Assembly: GCA_002337045.1 (NCBI GenBank)
Contig: DDFF01000010.1
Coordinates: forward strand, 58,154 to 122,153
Length of the DNA: 64,000 nt
DNA from: Bacteroidetes bacterium UBA1935
GTDB lineage: Bacteria > Bacteroidota > Bacteroidia > Chitinophagales > Chitinophagaceae
Reading direction: 5' to 3'
The position numbers and the translations under genes are program-made. Numbering within the stretch: the stretch's first letter is position 1; each line of letters begins with the position of its first letter. The notes under the pieces are model-generated. The model saw only the letters and a program-made list of their open reading frames with translations, did no database searches and was not told the DNA's origin. Below are positions 17,848 to 27,261 of the stretch, piece after piece.

Positions 17848-18054
17848 GTGCAACAAGAAAAACTATCCGGAACTGTAAAGTTCTTTAATGAAACTAAAGG
17901 CTTTGGTTTTATCAAACACGATAACTCTGGCCAGGAAACTTTCGTACATGTTACGGGGTTGATTGATAAAGTAAAAGAAGGCGACCATGTTGAGTTTGAA
18001 ACACAACAGGGTAAAAAAGGACTGAACGCAGTTAACGTTAGAAAAATTGGGTAA
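17848..18054 (+). CDS. Cold-shock domain protein
   Basis: A 68-aa single cold-shock domain with a GTG start. The RNP1-like KGFGFI (residues 16-21) and RNP2-like TFVHVTG are in place, with the Val-His-Val-Thr replacing the more usual VHFS. These proteins bind single-stranded RNA/DNA and melt secondary structure during cold adaptation or general growth. The length is normal for the CspA family (66-70 aa). It is flanked by its own promoter and a clear terminator, so it is monocistronic. No long cold-responsive 5' leader is visible. Confidence 0.95.
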   Translation: MQQEKLSGTVKFFNETKGFGFIKHDNSGQETFVHVTGLIDKVKEGDHVEFETQQGKKGLNAVNVRKIG

Positions 18055-18072
18055 ACAATATTGTAAGAAAGT

Positions 18073-18102
18073 AAAAGGCCGGACACGTTCCGGTCTTTTT
18101 TT
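18073..18102 (+). terminator. Intrinsic terminator after the cold-shock gene
   Basis: Stem AAAAGGCCGGA (18073-18083) with TCCGGTCTTTT (18089-18099), containing one G-U pair, then a run of T. Confidence 0.85.
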
Positions 18103-18147
18103 ATTGTATAACTACAGGTAATTTCGCACCCGGTTATTGAGATAATT

Positions 18148-18750
18148 ATGAGTACTGCAGATAATAGCATCCTAGGGTTAAAAATGCCAACTGACCCTCG
18201 TTGGGTAGACCTCGCTTCTATTTCTTTGGAAGAAATATTAACTGACCATGCATTTTGTGAGCAAAAGGCTGCCACACAATGCATTTCATTGATACAAAAA
18301 TACCCCGATAGAATTGATCTGGTTAATGCCTTATCGCCAATAGTAACAGAGGAATGGGGACATTTTCGTATGGTATGGGCAGAGATGAAAAAACGCGGAT
18401 ATGAACTGGGCAAACAGCGCAAAGATGATTATGTAAACCTATTGATTCAGAATGAACCGAAGGGTGTACCGGGAGAAGAGAAATTATTGCATAAACTTAT
18501 GATTTGTGCGCTGATAGAGGCTCGCAGTTGCGAACGTTTCAGGCTATTGAGTGAGGGGCTTGAAGAAGAAGCACTGCGGAAGTTTTACTATAAGTTTATG
18601 ATAAGCGAAGCAGGGCATTACAGAATGTTCATAGACTTGGCAGAGAAATATTATGATGAACAAAAAGTAAGAGATGCATGGAAACTATGGCTACAGATAG
18701 AAACCAAGGTTTTGGAACAACTGACGCCAAGAGGGGATAGGATGCATTAG
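18148..18750 (+). CDS. miaE: tRNA 2-methylthio-N6-isopentenyladenosine(37) hydroxylase MiaE
   Basis: A 200-aa non-haem di-iron four-helix enzyme. It starts LGLKMPTDPRWVDLA, and the iron ligands are visible as Glu38 (AFCEQKAA), EEWGH (Glu69, His72), the RSCERF helix (Glu124/Glu129) and SEAGH (Glu154, His157). MiaE hydroxylates the isopentenyl group of ms2i6A37 to ms2io6A37 using O2, so the organism should also have MiaA and MiaB elsewhere. The length is typical of the short Bacteroidota/Gammaproteobacteria form. It is a single gene ending at a bidirectional terminator shared with the convergent E1 gene. Confidence 0.92.
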   Translation: MSTADNSILGLKMPTDPRWVDLASISLEEILTDHAFCEQKAATQCISLIQKYPDRIDLVNALSPIVTEEWGHFRMVWAEMKKRGYELGKQRKDDYVNLLIQNEPKGVPGEEKLLHKLMICALIEARSCERFRLLSEGLEEEALRKFYYKFMISEAGHYRMFIDLAEKYYDEQKVRDAWKLWLQIETKVLEQLTPRGDRMH

Positions 18751-18770
18751 TATAACTTGACTATTAAAGA

Positions 18771-18800
18771 AAAAAGCCGACTCAATTGAGTCGACTTTTT
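18771..18800. terminator. Bidirectional terminator between miaE and the E1 gene
   Basis: AAAAAGCCGACTCAA (18771-18785) pairs with TTGAGTCGACTTTTT (18786-18800) with one C-A mismatch. A/T tracts on both sides suit the two convergent genes. Confidence 0.8.
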
Positions 18801-18814
18801 AGATTCTGTATTGT

Positions 18815-20869
18815 TTAGTAGGCTAACAATTCGGTAATGCGTTGTGCTACTTTATCAGCATTTGGCAGCATGGCAGCTTCCAGCGCCATATTCATTGGTA
18901 CAGCAGGTAAGTCCATGGCACCAATGGTTTGTACAGGTGCATCTAATTCTTTGAAGCAGTTCTGGGCAATACGCCCTGCCAATGCTTCACAGAAAGAGTT
19001 GCGAAGTTGTTCCTCTGTCAGAACAATACATTTGCCATGTTTACGAACGGTGTTGTAAACCAGCTCTTCGTCCAGAGGGTATATAGTACGCAGGTCTATT
19101 ACTTCTACCTGATTATTGAATTGCTTAGCTGCATTTTTAGCCCAGTAAACACCCATGCCATAGGTAATGATACACAGGCTTTCTCCGTTGTCGATAGCTT
19201 CCTGCGATGCTTCAGCTACCACAGCACCTTTGCCCAATGGCAGCACATAATCCTTTTCAGGTTCTACCGTCTTGGCATCATCTGTGCCGGGTACTTTGCT
19301 CCAGTAGAGTCCTTTATGCTCCAGCATGATTACCGGATTAGGATCGTAGAAAGCTGCTTTCATTAAGCCCTTCATGTCTGCTGCGTTGCTCGGGTAGGCA
19401 ATCTTAATACCCTTGATAGTAGCAAGTGTGCTTTCAACACTTCCGCTATGGTATGGACCGCCGCCGCCATAAGCACCAATAGGTACGCGTATCACAGCAC
19501 TGATAGGGTACTTACCACAACTGAGGTAGCACGATTTACTGATTTCGGTTACCAATTGGTTGATGCCAGGATAGATGTAGTCTGCAAATTGTACTTCTAC
19601 AATCGGCTTCAGTCCCAAAGCACTCATACCAACAGTAGAGCCGATTATGTAAGCTTCTTGTATGGCAGTATTGAAAACGCGGTCGTCACCAAATTTATCG
19701 GCAAGTGTAGCTGCTTCACGGAATACACCACCAAGCCTGCGACCCACGTCTTGACCGTAAAACAGTGCTTCAGGGTGGTCGCGTAGTATTTCTTCAACAG
19801 CATGCAGCGCGGCATCTACCATCACTACTTTATCTCTGCCCGCAGGTGTACGTGTTCCTTTTTCTTCGGTAATTTTCGTAGGAGCAAAGACATGGTCTGC
19901 TACTGTGGCAGGATCAGGTTCTGCAGCAGCAGTAGCATTAGCGAACTCTTGTTGTACATAAGCCAATTCCTCAGCTTCAATATTATCCAACTGCTCTTCA
20001 GTAATGCCCTTTATTTCCAACAGCCTTTTGCGCAGTTTTGGTCCCGGGTCGTTCAGGTTGTGTTTGAATAGATCTTCTTCGGTCCTGTACCATTCTTTGC
20101 GCACGCCAGAAGTATGGTGGCCCAGCAATGGTACTTTTGCATGTACCAGTATTGGTTTACGTTCTTTTCTTACCCAGTCAATGGTATATTCCATTGTTTT
20201 GTAAGAGTCCTCGAAATCACTGCCATTAACACGTACGCGCTCCAGACCTTTAAAGCCTGCCGCATACTCGTAGGCATCCATTGTACGGGCCTCGTCGCTG
20301 CTTACAGATATACCCCAGTCATTGTCCTGAACCAAGTATATAATAGGCAATTGGTGCAGGCAGGCAAACTGAAATGCTTCTGCAACTTCGCCTTCCGTAA
20401 CACTACCATCTCCCAAAGAACAGATAGCAACAGGTGGTGCAGGGTAGTCTATCAGTTTTTGTTGCTCTATGTATTGTATACCCTGTGCCACACCGGTTGT
20501 CGGTATTACCTGCATACCCGTAGCACTGCTCTGGTGTATTATTTTCGGGAAATTATCCCTGCGGATGTTCGGATGATTATAATACTCTCTGCCACCTGTA
20601 AAAGGGTCTTCGCCTTTTGCCAGCAATTGCAGCATCAGTTCATATGGCCTATAGCCCATACCAAGCATAATGCTTTCGTCCCTGTAGTACGGACTCACGT
20701 AGTCATAAGGCTTTAATAAAAAACCTGTAGCAAGTTGTATAGCCTCGTGTCCGCGGGAAGTACTGTGTACGTATTTACAGATTTGCCTATTGGCATCATA
20801 TGTTTCTGCCATCGCTTTGGCCGTCATCATCAAACGGTAAGCTTTCAGCAATAATTCTTTTGATAACAT
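18815..20869 (-). CDS. 2-oxoacid dehydrogenase E1, fused alpha and beta subunits (probably branched-chain type)
   Basis: A 684-aa protein joining two subunits usually encoded separately. Residues 1-330 are E1-alpha with the thiamine-diphosphate motif GDGSVTEGE...N (GDG at 153-155, Asn183). Residues ~345-684 are the transketolase-like E1-beta part (LFYGQDVGRRLGGVF, RVFNTAIQEAYIIG, GAYGGGGPYHSGSVE). E1 decarboxylates a 2-oxoacid and passes the acyl group to lipoyl-E2. Fused E1 proteins of this size in Bacteroidota are usually annotated as branched-chain 2-oxoacid dehydrogenase; that substrate is inference. No E2 or E3 gene is adjacent. It is monocistronic between its own promoter and the shared terminator. 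Confidence 0.9.
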   Translation of the reverse strand: MLSKELLLKAYRLMMTAKAMAETYDANRQICKYVHSTSRGHEAIQLATGFLLKPYDYVSPYYRDESIMLGMGYRPYELMLQLLAKGEDPFTGGREYYNHPNIRRDNFPKIIHQSSATGMQVIPTTGVAQGIQYIEQQKLIDYPAPPVAICSLGDGSVTEGEVAEAFQFACLHQLPIIYLVQDNDWGISVSSDEARTMDAYEYAAGFKGLERVRVNGSDFEDSYKTMEYTIDWVRKERKPILVHAKVPLLGHHTSGVRKEWYRTEEDLFKHNLNDPGPKLRKRLLEIKGITEEQLDNIEAEELAYVQQEFANATAAAEPDPATVADHVFAPTKITEEKGTRTPAGRDKVVMVDAALHAVEEILRDHPEALFYGQDVGRRLGGVFREAATLADKFGDDRVFNTAIQEAYIIGSTVGMSALGLKPIVEVQFADYIYPGINQLVTEISKSCYLSCGKYPISAVIRVPIGAYGGGGPYHSGSVESTLATIKGIKIAYPSNAADMKGLMKAAFYDPNPVIMLEHKGLYWSKVPGTDDAKTVEPEKDYVLPLGKGAVVAEASQEAIDNGESLCIITYGMGVYWAKNAAKQFNNQVEVIDLRTIYPLDEELVYNTVRKHGKCIVLTEEQLRNSFCEALAGRIAQNCFKELDAPVQTIGAMDLPAVPMNMALEAAMLPNADKVAQRITELLAY

Positions 20870-20903
20870 ATTTTGTAATATATGCTCTCAGAGAGCTTGG
20901 GCG

Positions 20904-20911
20904 CAAATGTA
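20904..20911 (-). promoter_or_regulatory. -7 element of the E1 gene
   Basis: The minus strand reads TACATTTG (20911 to 20904), an exact TAnnTTTG. It predicts transcription from about 20899, a leader of 30 bases. Confidence 0.6.
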
Positions 20912-21038
20912 CCCCTAAAACAGTTAATACAGAAGATATTGAGACCACCAATATATAATTGTGGATAAAGAAACCGTTATAATTTACATAAGCGTTCAAT
21001 TTTTGTGCTGCTGTGCTTCTATAAGTGGATAGAAGCCC

Positions 21039-21046
21039 TATTTTTG
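21039..21046 (+). promoter_or_regulatory. -7 element upstream of the YfhO gene
   Basis: TATTTTTG matches TAnnTTTG, with TTC (21017-21019) 19 bases upstream. It probably drives the YfhO - flippase - Kir run. Confidence 0.55.
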
Positions 21047-21066
21047 TTTTCCGTTAAATACATAGT

Positions 21067-23523
21067 ATGCAATTCGATATCAAAAAGTTTACACCACACC
21101 TTATTGCAATAGGAGCTATGCTCTTATTGTCACTTGCATTTTGTTATCCTCAACTGCAGGGGAAAGTTCTTAGCAGTGGTGACATTACCAGTTGGACGGC
21201 AATGAGCCAGGAAGGTCGTGAGTTTTACGAAAAAACTGGTGAGAATGTATTGTGGAGTAACAGTATGTTTGGTGGTATGCCAACATACACCTACTACATT
21301 CCTAAAAACAATAACTATGTATCTAAAATACAGGATGGTATTTCATCTGTTGTTGGTAAGCCTGCATCATTCCTCTTCATGGCAATGCTCTGCTTCTATA
21401 TATTGATGAGTGCATTTAAAATGAACAGATGGCTTGCTGTAGGTGGTTCCATCGCTTTTGCATTCAGTGCATATAATGCCAGCTTGCTGATAGGCGGACA
21501 CGAAACCAAAATGTGGGCAATAAGCTATATGCCGGCAGTAATGGCAGGGCTCATATATGTTTACCGTACAGATTGGTGGAGAGGTGTTGCATTATTAGGT
21601 ATTTCATTGGCACTGCTTATGGGCACAGGCCACTATCAGGTTATATACTACGTTATGTTTATGATTGGCATTGCTGTGGTAGGTTTCTTAGTAATGGCAG
21701 TAAAAGCAGGGAAATTAAAAGAGTTTGCCTTGTCTTCGGTTGTAGCAGCTGTTATTGCAGTAGTATCTACAGGCCCTACGATGGGTGGTATTCTTAGTAC
21801 AATGGAATACAATAAGACCACCATGCGTGGTGGCCAGAGTGAATTGACCTTTACACAACACGACCAGGATAAGAAAACAGGTGGACTTGATAAAGAATAT
21901 GCTTTCCGCTGGAGCAATGGTATAGGTGAAACTTTTGGTTTCATGATACCTTATTTATATGGTGGTTCTTCTTCAGAACCGGCAGAAGTAGCGGAAAAAA
22001 CATCTGAATTAATCGGAGATCAGGCAGGACAATTGATGTACTGGGGTCCTCAGCCATTCTTATTAGGCCCTGCGTATTTTGGTGCTATCATCTGCTTTTT
22101 GTTTGTATTGGGTATTATGGTAGTGCGTAGCCCTCACAAATGGTGGATAGTTGGTGTTGCTGTCGTTTCTATCGTATTATCTTGGGGTAAGAATTTCCCT
22201 GCGCTTAACTATTTCCTTTTCGATACCCTGCCAATGCTTAATAAGTTCAGGGTGCCGTCTATGTGGATGGTATTGGCTCAGTTGATGTTCCCATTGCTGG
22301 CCATCTGGGCTGTAAATGATATAGTATCAGGCAACATAGACAAGAAAGAATTGCTGAAAAAACTGAAAATAGCTGCAGGCGTTACAGCTGGCATCTGTGT
22401 ATTGATTGCTGTTGGCGGCAGTATGTTCTTTGATTATTCAAGCTTAGTAGATGCTAAAATACCTGAGAACGTGCGTGCACAATTGTTGCCTGCATTAAAA
22501 GAAGACAGGGCGGCTATTGCTACAAAGAGTGCAATAACAAGTGCTGTTTATATACTTTTAGCTGCGGGGCTTATTTGGGCATATCTTACAGATAAGATAA
22601 AGAATGTAACGATGGTAGTGGTGGGTATTGTGGCTTTGGTTGCAATAGATATGATGAGTGTTTATGGACACTATCTTAATAATGACAGCTATGTTGAGGG
22701 AACAGATTATAACGCTGCTTTCGAGCCAAGAATGGTAGACCGTCAAATCAAAGAAGATAAAGATCCTTATTATAGGGTGTTGGACTTATCGAAAGACACT
22801 TATAATGATGCAATACAGGCATATCATCATAAAGTAATAGGCGGTTACAGCCCTGCTAAAATGGAGATTTACCAAGATTTGATTGATGTACATATGAGTG
22901 GCGCATTTAATACTGCAGTATTGAATATGCTGAATACCAAGTACATCATATTCAACCCTCAATCACCGCAGGTAACAGTGAATCCAGGTGCTTGCGGTAA
23001 TGCGTGGTTTGTAAATGAATTAAAGTGGGTTAATACTGCTGATGATGAAATTAAATCACTTGATGCAGGTAAGTTAGGTGATACAGTTGTAGTGCCAAAT
23101 GCTTTTGAGCCTAAGCAAACAGCTGTAATAAGAAATACATTTAAGAAAGATTTGGATGGTTACACATTCGGCAAAGACAGTGTTGCTAAAATTCAGCTTA
23201 CTAAATATGGTTTGAATGAACTGGAATTCCAGGCAACTAACAGTCAAAATGGTTTGGCTGTATTCTCTGATATCTATTATCCGTATGGCTGGAAGGCTTA
23301 CGTAGATGGTACGGAAACTCCGATTGTCAGGGTAAACTACGTACTCAGGGCTGTTAAGATACCTGCGGGAACACATAAAGTTGAGTTCAAATTCCATCCG
23401 GATAGTTTCTATACCGGAGATCGGATAGCACTGTTCGCATCAATTCTGTTGTTTGCTATTGCTGTGTTCTCAATTTTCAAATTGATGAAGAGCAGAAACG
23501 AAGAAGCGAATGCAATAGTATAG
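21067..23523 (+). CDS. YfhO-family polytopic membrane protein
   Basis: An 818-aa inner-membrane protein with roughly a dozen helices, a large central loop and a C-terminal extracytoplasmic beta domain followed by a last helix (RIALFASILLFAIAVFSIFKLM). The order of the helices, the SWTAMSQEGREFYEKTGE loop after helix 1, GTGHYQVIYYVMF and the FPYGWKAYVDGTETPI-like C-terminal motif are those of the YfhO family, membrane proteins with a GT-C-like fold tied to polymer glycosylation in Gram-positives. The Bacteroidota role is not established. A polysaccharide flippase follows after 44 bases, which supports an envelope-glycan function. Confidence 0.85.
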   Translation: MQFDIKKFTPHLIAIGAMLLLSLAFCYPQLQGKVLSSGDITSWTAMSQEGREFYEKTGENVLWSNSMFGGMPTYTYYIPKNNNYVSKIQDGISSVVGKPASFLFMAMLCFYILMSAFKMNRWLAVGGSIAFAFSAYNASLLIGGHETKMWAISYMPAVMAGLIYVYRTDWWRGVALLGISLALLMGTGHYQVIYYVMFMIGIAVVGFLVMAVKAGKLKEFALSSVVAAVIAVVSTGPTMGGILSTMEYNKTTMRGGQSELTFTQHDQDKKTGGLDKEYAFRWSNGIGETFGFMIPYLYGGSSSEPAEVAEKTSELIGDQAGQLMYWGPQPFLLGPAYFGAIICFLFVLGIMVVRSPHKWWIVGVAVVSIVLSWGKNFPALNYFLFDTLPMLNKFRVPSMWMVLAQLMFPLLAIWAVNDIVSGNIDKKELLKKLKIAAGVTAGICVLIAVGGSMFFDYSSLVDAKIPENVRAQLLPALKEDRAAIATKSAITSAVYILLAAGLIWAYLTDKIKNVTMVVVGIVALVAIDMMSVYGHYLNNDSYVEGTDYNAAFEPRMVDRQIKEDKDPYYRVLDLSKDTYNDAIQAYHHKVIGGYSPAKMEIYQDLIDVHMSGAFNTAVLNMLNTKYIIFNPQSPQVTVNPGACGNAWFVNELKWVNTADDEIKSLDAGKLGDTVVVPNAFEPKQTAVIRNTFKKDLDGYTFGKDSVAKIQLTKYGLNELEFQATNSQNGLAVFSDIYYPYGWKAYVDGTETPIVRVNYVLRAVKIPAGTHKVEFKFHPDSFYTGDRIALFASILLFAIAVFSIFKLMKSRNEEANAIV

Positions 23524-23567
23524 TAAGACTATTTAATTAGAAAAGACAGGTTTAAGATTAGTAAAAA

Positions 23568-25058
23568 ATGAACACGGAAGGCAGTATTAAGCGGAATTAT
23601 ACTTTCATCGGGAACAGTATCTTCTTGTTTCTTACACGCTTTTTCCCAACACTAGCTACGTTGCTGGTGATGATATACTTTTCTCACTATCTGTCTTTTG
23701 ATTTATACGGAGACTATAACAACTTTTGGGTAAGGCTATATCTGGTAAGTACAGTAGCAGCATTAGGTATTCAGAACTTTCTTGTTACCTATTCTCCTTC
23801 GGTTGTTGCATCTTTAATTAAGACGCTTACACGCAAACATAAACTCTACTATTTTGGTTGGGTGTGTTTGTTGGGATTAGTGTTTACGTTTTTGCAAAAC
23901 CTGGCAATGATACATCAGCCTTCTTTTTCTGATGCTTTCAGTGCTTATCGTTATCAGTTTGCTTTGTTGTGGTTACCATTTTGCTTTTTTATTGTTTATG
24001 TACTGAGCATAGTGGTAGAATCGGTACTGATGGTATTTAAGAACAGGGTAGTGTTGATATGGGTAAATGTTGTGTACAGCATTGCTTTTGGTTGGGTTCA
24101 CTATCTTTTTGTGCAACAAGAAACAGGGGCTATGGATACTTTATTCATGTACCTGTTGATGCTTGCATCGGCTAAGTTGGCAGTATATTCTATAGCATAC
24201 TATTTCGATATGAAGAAACAGCCTATATCGAAAGTGGCAAATGTAAACAGAATCAGGAACCTGTGGGCACACATGGCTTTTTACGATGTATCGCAAATGG
24301 TTTTCCGTTGGATAGATAAGTTTGTACTGGGGTTGGTATTAAGTGCAGGCTTGTTTGCTGTTTACTTTAACGGCTCTGTAGATATACCGTTTTTGCCATT
24401 GTTATTAGGTGCGGTTGGTAGCTCAGGACTTATGCAGCTTTCCTACGATAACAGAGAAGAAGCACCTTTGCAGATACAAAACAAAACAGGACGTATACTA
24501 TCCTGTATTGTATTCCCGGCATTCTTCTTTTTCTATCTTTTCAGGTACGAGTTTATAGAGCTTACATTCTCTGTGCAGTATCTGGAAGCTGTGCCTATCT
24601 TCCTGATGTCTATTCTGGTATTACCATTAAGGGCTTACAAGTTTACTACCATTTTGCAGCACAAGCATATGGGGCGCATCATTAACATCGGTGCTGTTTT
24701 AGATATTGCAATTGCTTGCGGGTTGGCATATCCGTTATATCTCAAAATGGGACTTTCAGGTATTGCGTTAAGCTTTGTTATTAGTACGTACATACAGAGC
24801 GGGTATTATTTGTATCATACAGCCAAAGTGTTGAATGTTTCAGTGATTAAACTGATGCCAATTGTCAATTGGGCTATAAAATTCATAGTTTTTGGCATTG
24901 TCTTTATAGGTTTTCGTTATCTGTTGCCAGCAGGATATAAAAAGGAAATTATATTAATTTCGGGCATAGTGTTCACTTTGTTAGCGATGCTGATAGCATT
25001 TCTGATAGAATTAAAAGCAGTGAAACGTATCTATGGCCATCCGCAAGCGAAAGTTTGA
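23568..25058 (+). CDS. Polysaccharide biosynthesis flippase (MATE/Wzx-like)
   Basis: A 496-aa protein with about 12-14 hydrophobic helices, starting NYTFIGNSIFLFLTRFFPTLATLLVMIYF. The layout is that of the MOP superfamily (Wzx/RfbX) that moves lipid-linked sugars across the inner membrane. No catalytic residues can be named. The first half has the usual conserved SFDLYGDYNNFWV region and the middle has DKFVLGLVLSAGLFAVYF. It follows the YfhO gene by 44 bases and its last 26 bases overlap the start of the potassium-channel gene in another frame, so the three are probably translated from one transcript. The precise glycan substrate is unknown. Confidence 0.8.
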   Translation: MNTEGSIKRNYTFIGNSIFLFLTRFFPTLATLLVMIYFSHYLSFDLYGDYNNFWVRLYLVSTVAALGIQNFLVTYSPSVVASLIKTLTRKHKLYYFGWVCLLGLVFTFLQNLAMIHQPSFSDAFSAYRYQFALLWLPFCFFIVYVLSIVVESVLMVFKNRVVLIWVNVVYSIAFGWVHYLFVQQETGAMDTLFMYLLMLASAKLAVYSIAYYFDMKKQPISKVANVNRIRNLWAHMAFYDVSQMVFRWIDKFVLGLVLSAGLFAVYFNGSVDIPFLPLLLGAVGSSGLMQLSYDNREEAPLQIQNKTGRILSCIVFPAFFFFYLFRYEFIELTFSVQYLEAVPIFLMSILVLPLRAYKFTTILQHKHMGRIINIGAVLDIAIACGLAYPLYLKMGLSGIALSFVISTYIQSGYYLYHTAKVLNVSVIKLMPIVNWAIKFIVFGIVFIGFRYLLPAGYKKEIILISGIVFTLLAMLIAFLIELKAVKRIYGHPQAKV

Positions 25059-26016
25059 AGCAATAACTAATACGGGGTTCAGTACTAATAATACACGTAC
25101 TGAAGGTGGGCGTCTTACCAATAAAGACGGTAGCATCAACTTGCGAAAAGTTGGTATGCCATTCTGGGAGCGTATCAGCATGTACCACAGCTTGCTTCGC
25201 ATGTCGAGGGCAAAGTTCCTGTTGATTGTTTTTTCGTTCTATACAACGATGAATATAATCTTCGCAACCATTTACATGATGGTTGGGGTTCAACATTTAC
25301 AAGGCATTATCCCGGGCAATGATTTGATGACCAATTTTCAACAGGCTTTTTTCTTTAGTTCGCAAACACTCACTACGGTTGGTTATGGGCATATAAGTCC
25401 TGTTGGGTTAGCAACCAATATTGTGGCTTCTTTAGAGTCTTTCATGGGTATTTTATCATTCGCTTTGGTTACAGGGTTATTATATGGACGCTTTACAAGA
25501 CCAAGAGCGTATCTGCTATTTAGTGAAAATGTGATTGTAGCTCCACATAAGGGAAAACGAGCGCTGATGGCAAGGTTAGCAACTTTCAAAAATAATCATC
25601 TGACAGATGTAGAGGCTCAGGTTACAATAGCCATGCATGTGGAAGAAAATAGCCAGCGTGTAAGACGGTTTTATGCATTGCCATTAGAGATATCTAAAAT
25701 CAATTCACTGGCTATAAACTGGACTATTGTTCACCTTATAGATGAAGAGAGCCCATTATACATGATGAGTGAAGAGGAAATAGGTAAGGCAGAGGTAGAG
25801 CTTTTATATTTCATCAAAGCATTTGACGATCATTTCAGCAATATTGTTCAACAAAGAACATCATATACATTCAAGGAAATGGTATTTGGCGCCAAGTACA
25901 TACCAATGTTCCACCGATCTGAAGATAACAGCACGACTATCCTGGATTTGTCAAAAATCAGTGATCATGAAAGAGCAGAGCTTCCCGAAATGGTTATTTC
26001 AAGCGTTAATGCGTAG
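25033..26016 (+). CDS. KirBac-type inward-rectifier potassium channel
   Basis: A 327-aa protein. The order is: an N-terminal slide region; TM1 (KFLLIVFSFYTTMNIIFATIYMMV, about 62-85); the pore helix and selectivity filter TVGYGHISP (115-123); TM2 (about 128-150, with ESFMGILSF); and the immunoglobulin-like cytoplasmic Kir domain starting RPRAYLLFSENVIVAP. This is the two-TM Kir architecture with the filter intact. Bacterial Kir channels conduct K+ and are gated by lipids or pH. The ATG lies inside the flippase gene, overlapping by 26 bases, implying translational coupling. The first 30 residues are poorly conserved, so a start a little further in is possible. Confidence 0.93.
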   Translation: MAIRKRKFEAITNTGFSTNNTRTEGGRLTNKDGSINLRKVGMPFWERISMYHSLLRMSRAKFLLIVFSFYTTMNIIFATIYMMVGVQHLQGIIPGNDLMTNFQQAFFFSSQTLTTVGYGHISPVGLATNIVASLESFMGILSFALVTGLLYGRFTRPRAYLLFSENVIVAPHKGKRALMARLATFKNNHLTDVEAQVTIAMHVEENSQRVRRFYALPLEISKINSLAINWTIVHLIDEESPLYMMSEEEIGKAEVELLYFIKAFDDHFSNIVQQRTSYTFKEMVFGAKYIPMFHRSEDNSTTILDLSKISDHERAELPEMVISSVNA

Positions 26017-26021
26017 ATTTG
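26014..26021 (+). promoter_or_regulatory. -7 element of rocD
   Basis: TAGATTTG overlaps the stop of the Kir gene. It predicts transcription from about 26027, at or past the first ATG (26026), which favours the ATG at 26038 as the start codon. Confidence 0.5.
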
Positions 26022-26037
26022 CAATATGATTGCATCT

Positions 26038-27261
26038 ATGTCTTTGTCGTCACTAACACAACAGCTTTTAGAAAGAGAAGAAAAATTCAGCGCTCACAAT
26101 TATCATCCGCTGCCGGTAATGCTAACCCGTGGCGAAGGTGTATATGTATGGGATGTTGATGATAACCGTTATTACGATTTCCTTTCAGGGTATTCAGCAG
26201 TTAATCAGGGGCATTGCCATCCTAAAATAATTGCTGCTTTCATAGAGCAAGCTCAAAAACTGACACTTACTTCTCGTGCATTCCATAGCGACCTGCTTGG
26301 AGAATATGCAGAATATATCACAAAGTACTTTGGCTACGATAAAGTATTGCCAATGAATACCGGTGTGGAAGCTGTGGAAACAGCATTAAAACTGGCACGC
26401 CGTTGGGGCTATGAGGTAAAGGGTGTTGAGCAGGACAAAGCGGTGATATTGGTATGTAGCGAAAACTTCCACGGACGTACATTGAATGTTATCTCTTTCA
26501 GTACAGACCCGTCTTCTAAGGCCAATTTCGGTCCGTATATGCCAGGGTATCAGGTTGTTGAATATAACAGCATACCTGCGCTACAAGAGGCATTGCAAAA
26601 TAAGAATGTAGTAGCCTTTATGGTTGAGCCTATACAAGGCGAAGCAGGTGTGGTAGTGCCTGATGAGGGCTATTTGGCAAAAGTTGCGGCGATGTGTAAA
26701 GAAGCCAATGTTCTTTTCATTGCAGATGAGATACAAACAGGCCTTGCACGTACAGGCAAAATGCTTGCTTGCGATTACGAAAATGTACATCCTGATATTC
26801 TGATACTTGGTAAAGCCTTGTCTGGTGGTACAATGCCTGTATCTGCCGTTCTTGCAGATGATGAAATCATGTTAACTATCAAGCCGGGAGAGCATGGTTC
26901 TACTTATGGAGGAAACCCTCTGGCATGTAAAGTAGCCATGGTAGCACTGCAAGTATTGAAAGACGAAAAAATGGTTGAAAATGCAGCTATTCAGGGCGAA
27001 TACCTGCGCAATCAGCTAACTGCACTCAACCATCCAAATATTGGTTTGGTACGTGGTAAAGGTTTGCTGAATGCAATAGTTATCAACCACTCTAATAAAG
27101 AAGCAGCATGGGATTTGTGCATGACAATGAAGGACAATGGCTTGTTGGCAAAACCAACCCATGGCGATAAAATACGTTTTGCACCACCGCTTGTTATTAC
27201 CAAAGAACAGATTGACGAGTGTGTGGGTATCATTAAGCATAGTTTAGAATCAATATCATAA
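26038..27261 (+). CDS. rocD: Ornithine--oxo-acid aminotransferase
   Basis: A 407-aa class III PLP aminotransferase. The SAHNYHPLPVMLTRGEGVYVWDVDD N-terminus, MNTGVEAVETALKLARRWGY (PLP phosphate loop), DEIQTGLARTGK and ILGKALSGG with the PLP lysine are those of ornithine delta-aminotransferase. It converts ornithine and 2-oxoglutarate to glutamate-5-semialdehyde and glutamate, linking arginine and proline metabolism. The frame has an ATG at 26026 too, but the promoter at 26014-26021 leaves no leader for it. The VIT-family gene begins at the base after its stop, so the two form an operon. Confidence 0.93.
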   Translation: MSLSSLTQQLLEREEKFSAHNYHPLPVMLTRGEGVYVWDVDDNRYYDFLSGYSAVNQGHCHPKIIAAFIEQAQKLTLTSRAFHSDLLGEYAEYITKYFGYDKVLPMNTGVEAVETALKLARRWGYEVKGVEQDKAVILVCSENFHGRTLNVISFSTDPSSKANFGPYMPGYQVVEYNSIPALQEALQNKNVVAFMVEPIQGEAGVVVPDEGYLAKVAAMCKEANVLFIADEIQTGLARTGKMLACDYENVHPDILILGKALSGGTMPVSAVLADDEIMLTIKPGEHGSTYGGNPLACKVAMVALQVLKDEKMVENAAIQGEYLRNQLTALNHPNIGLVRGKGLLNAIVINHSNKEAAWDLCMTMKDNGLLAKPTHGDKIRFAPPLVITKEQIDECVGIIKHSLESIS

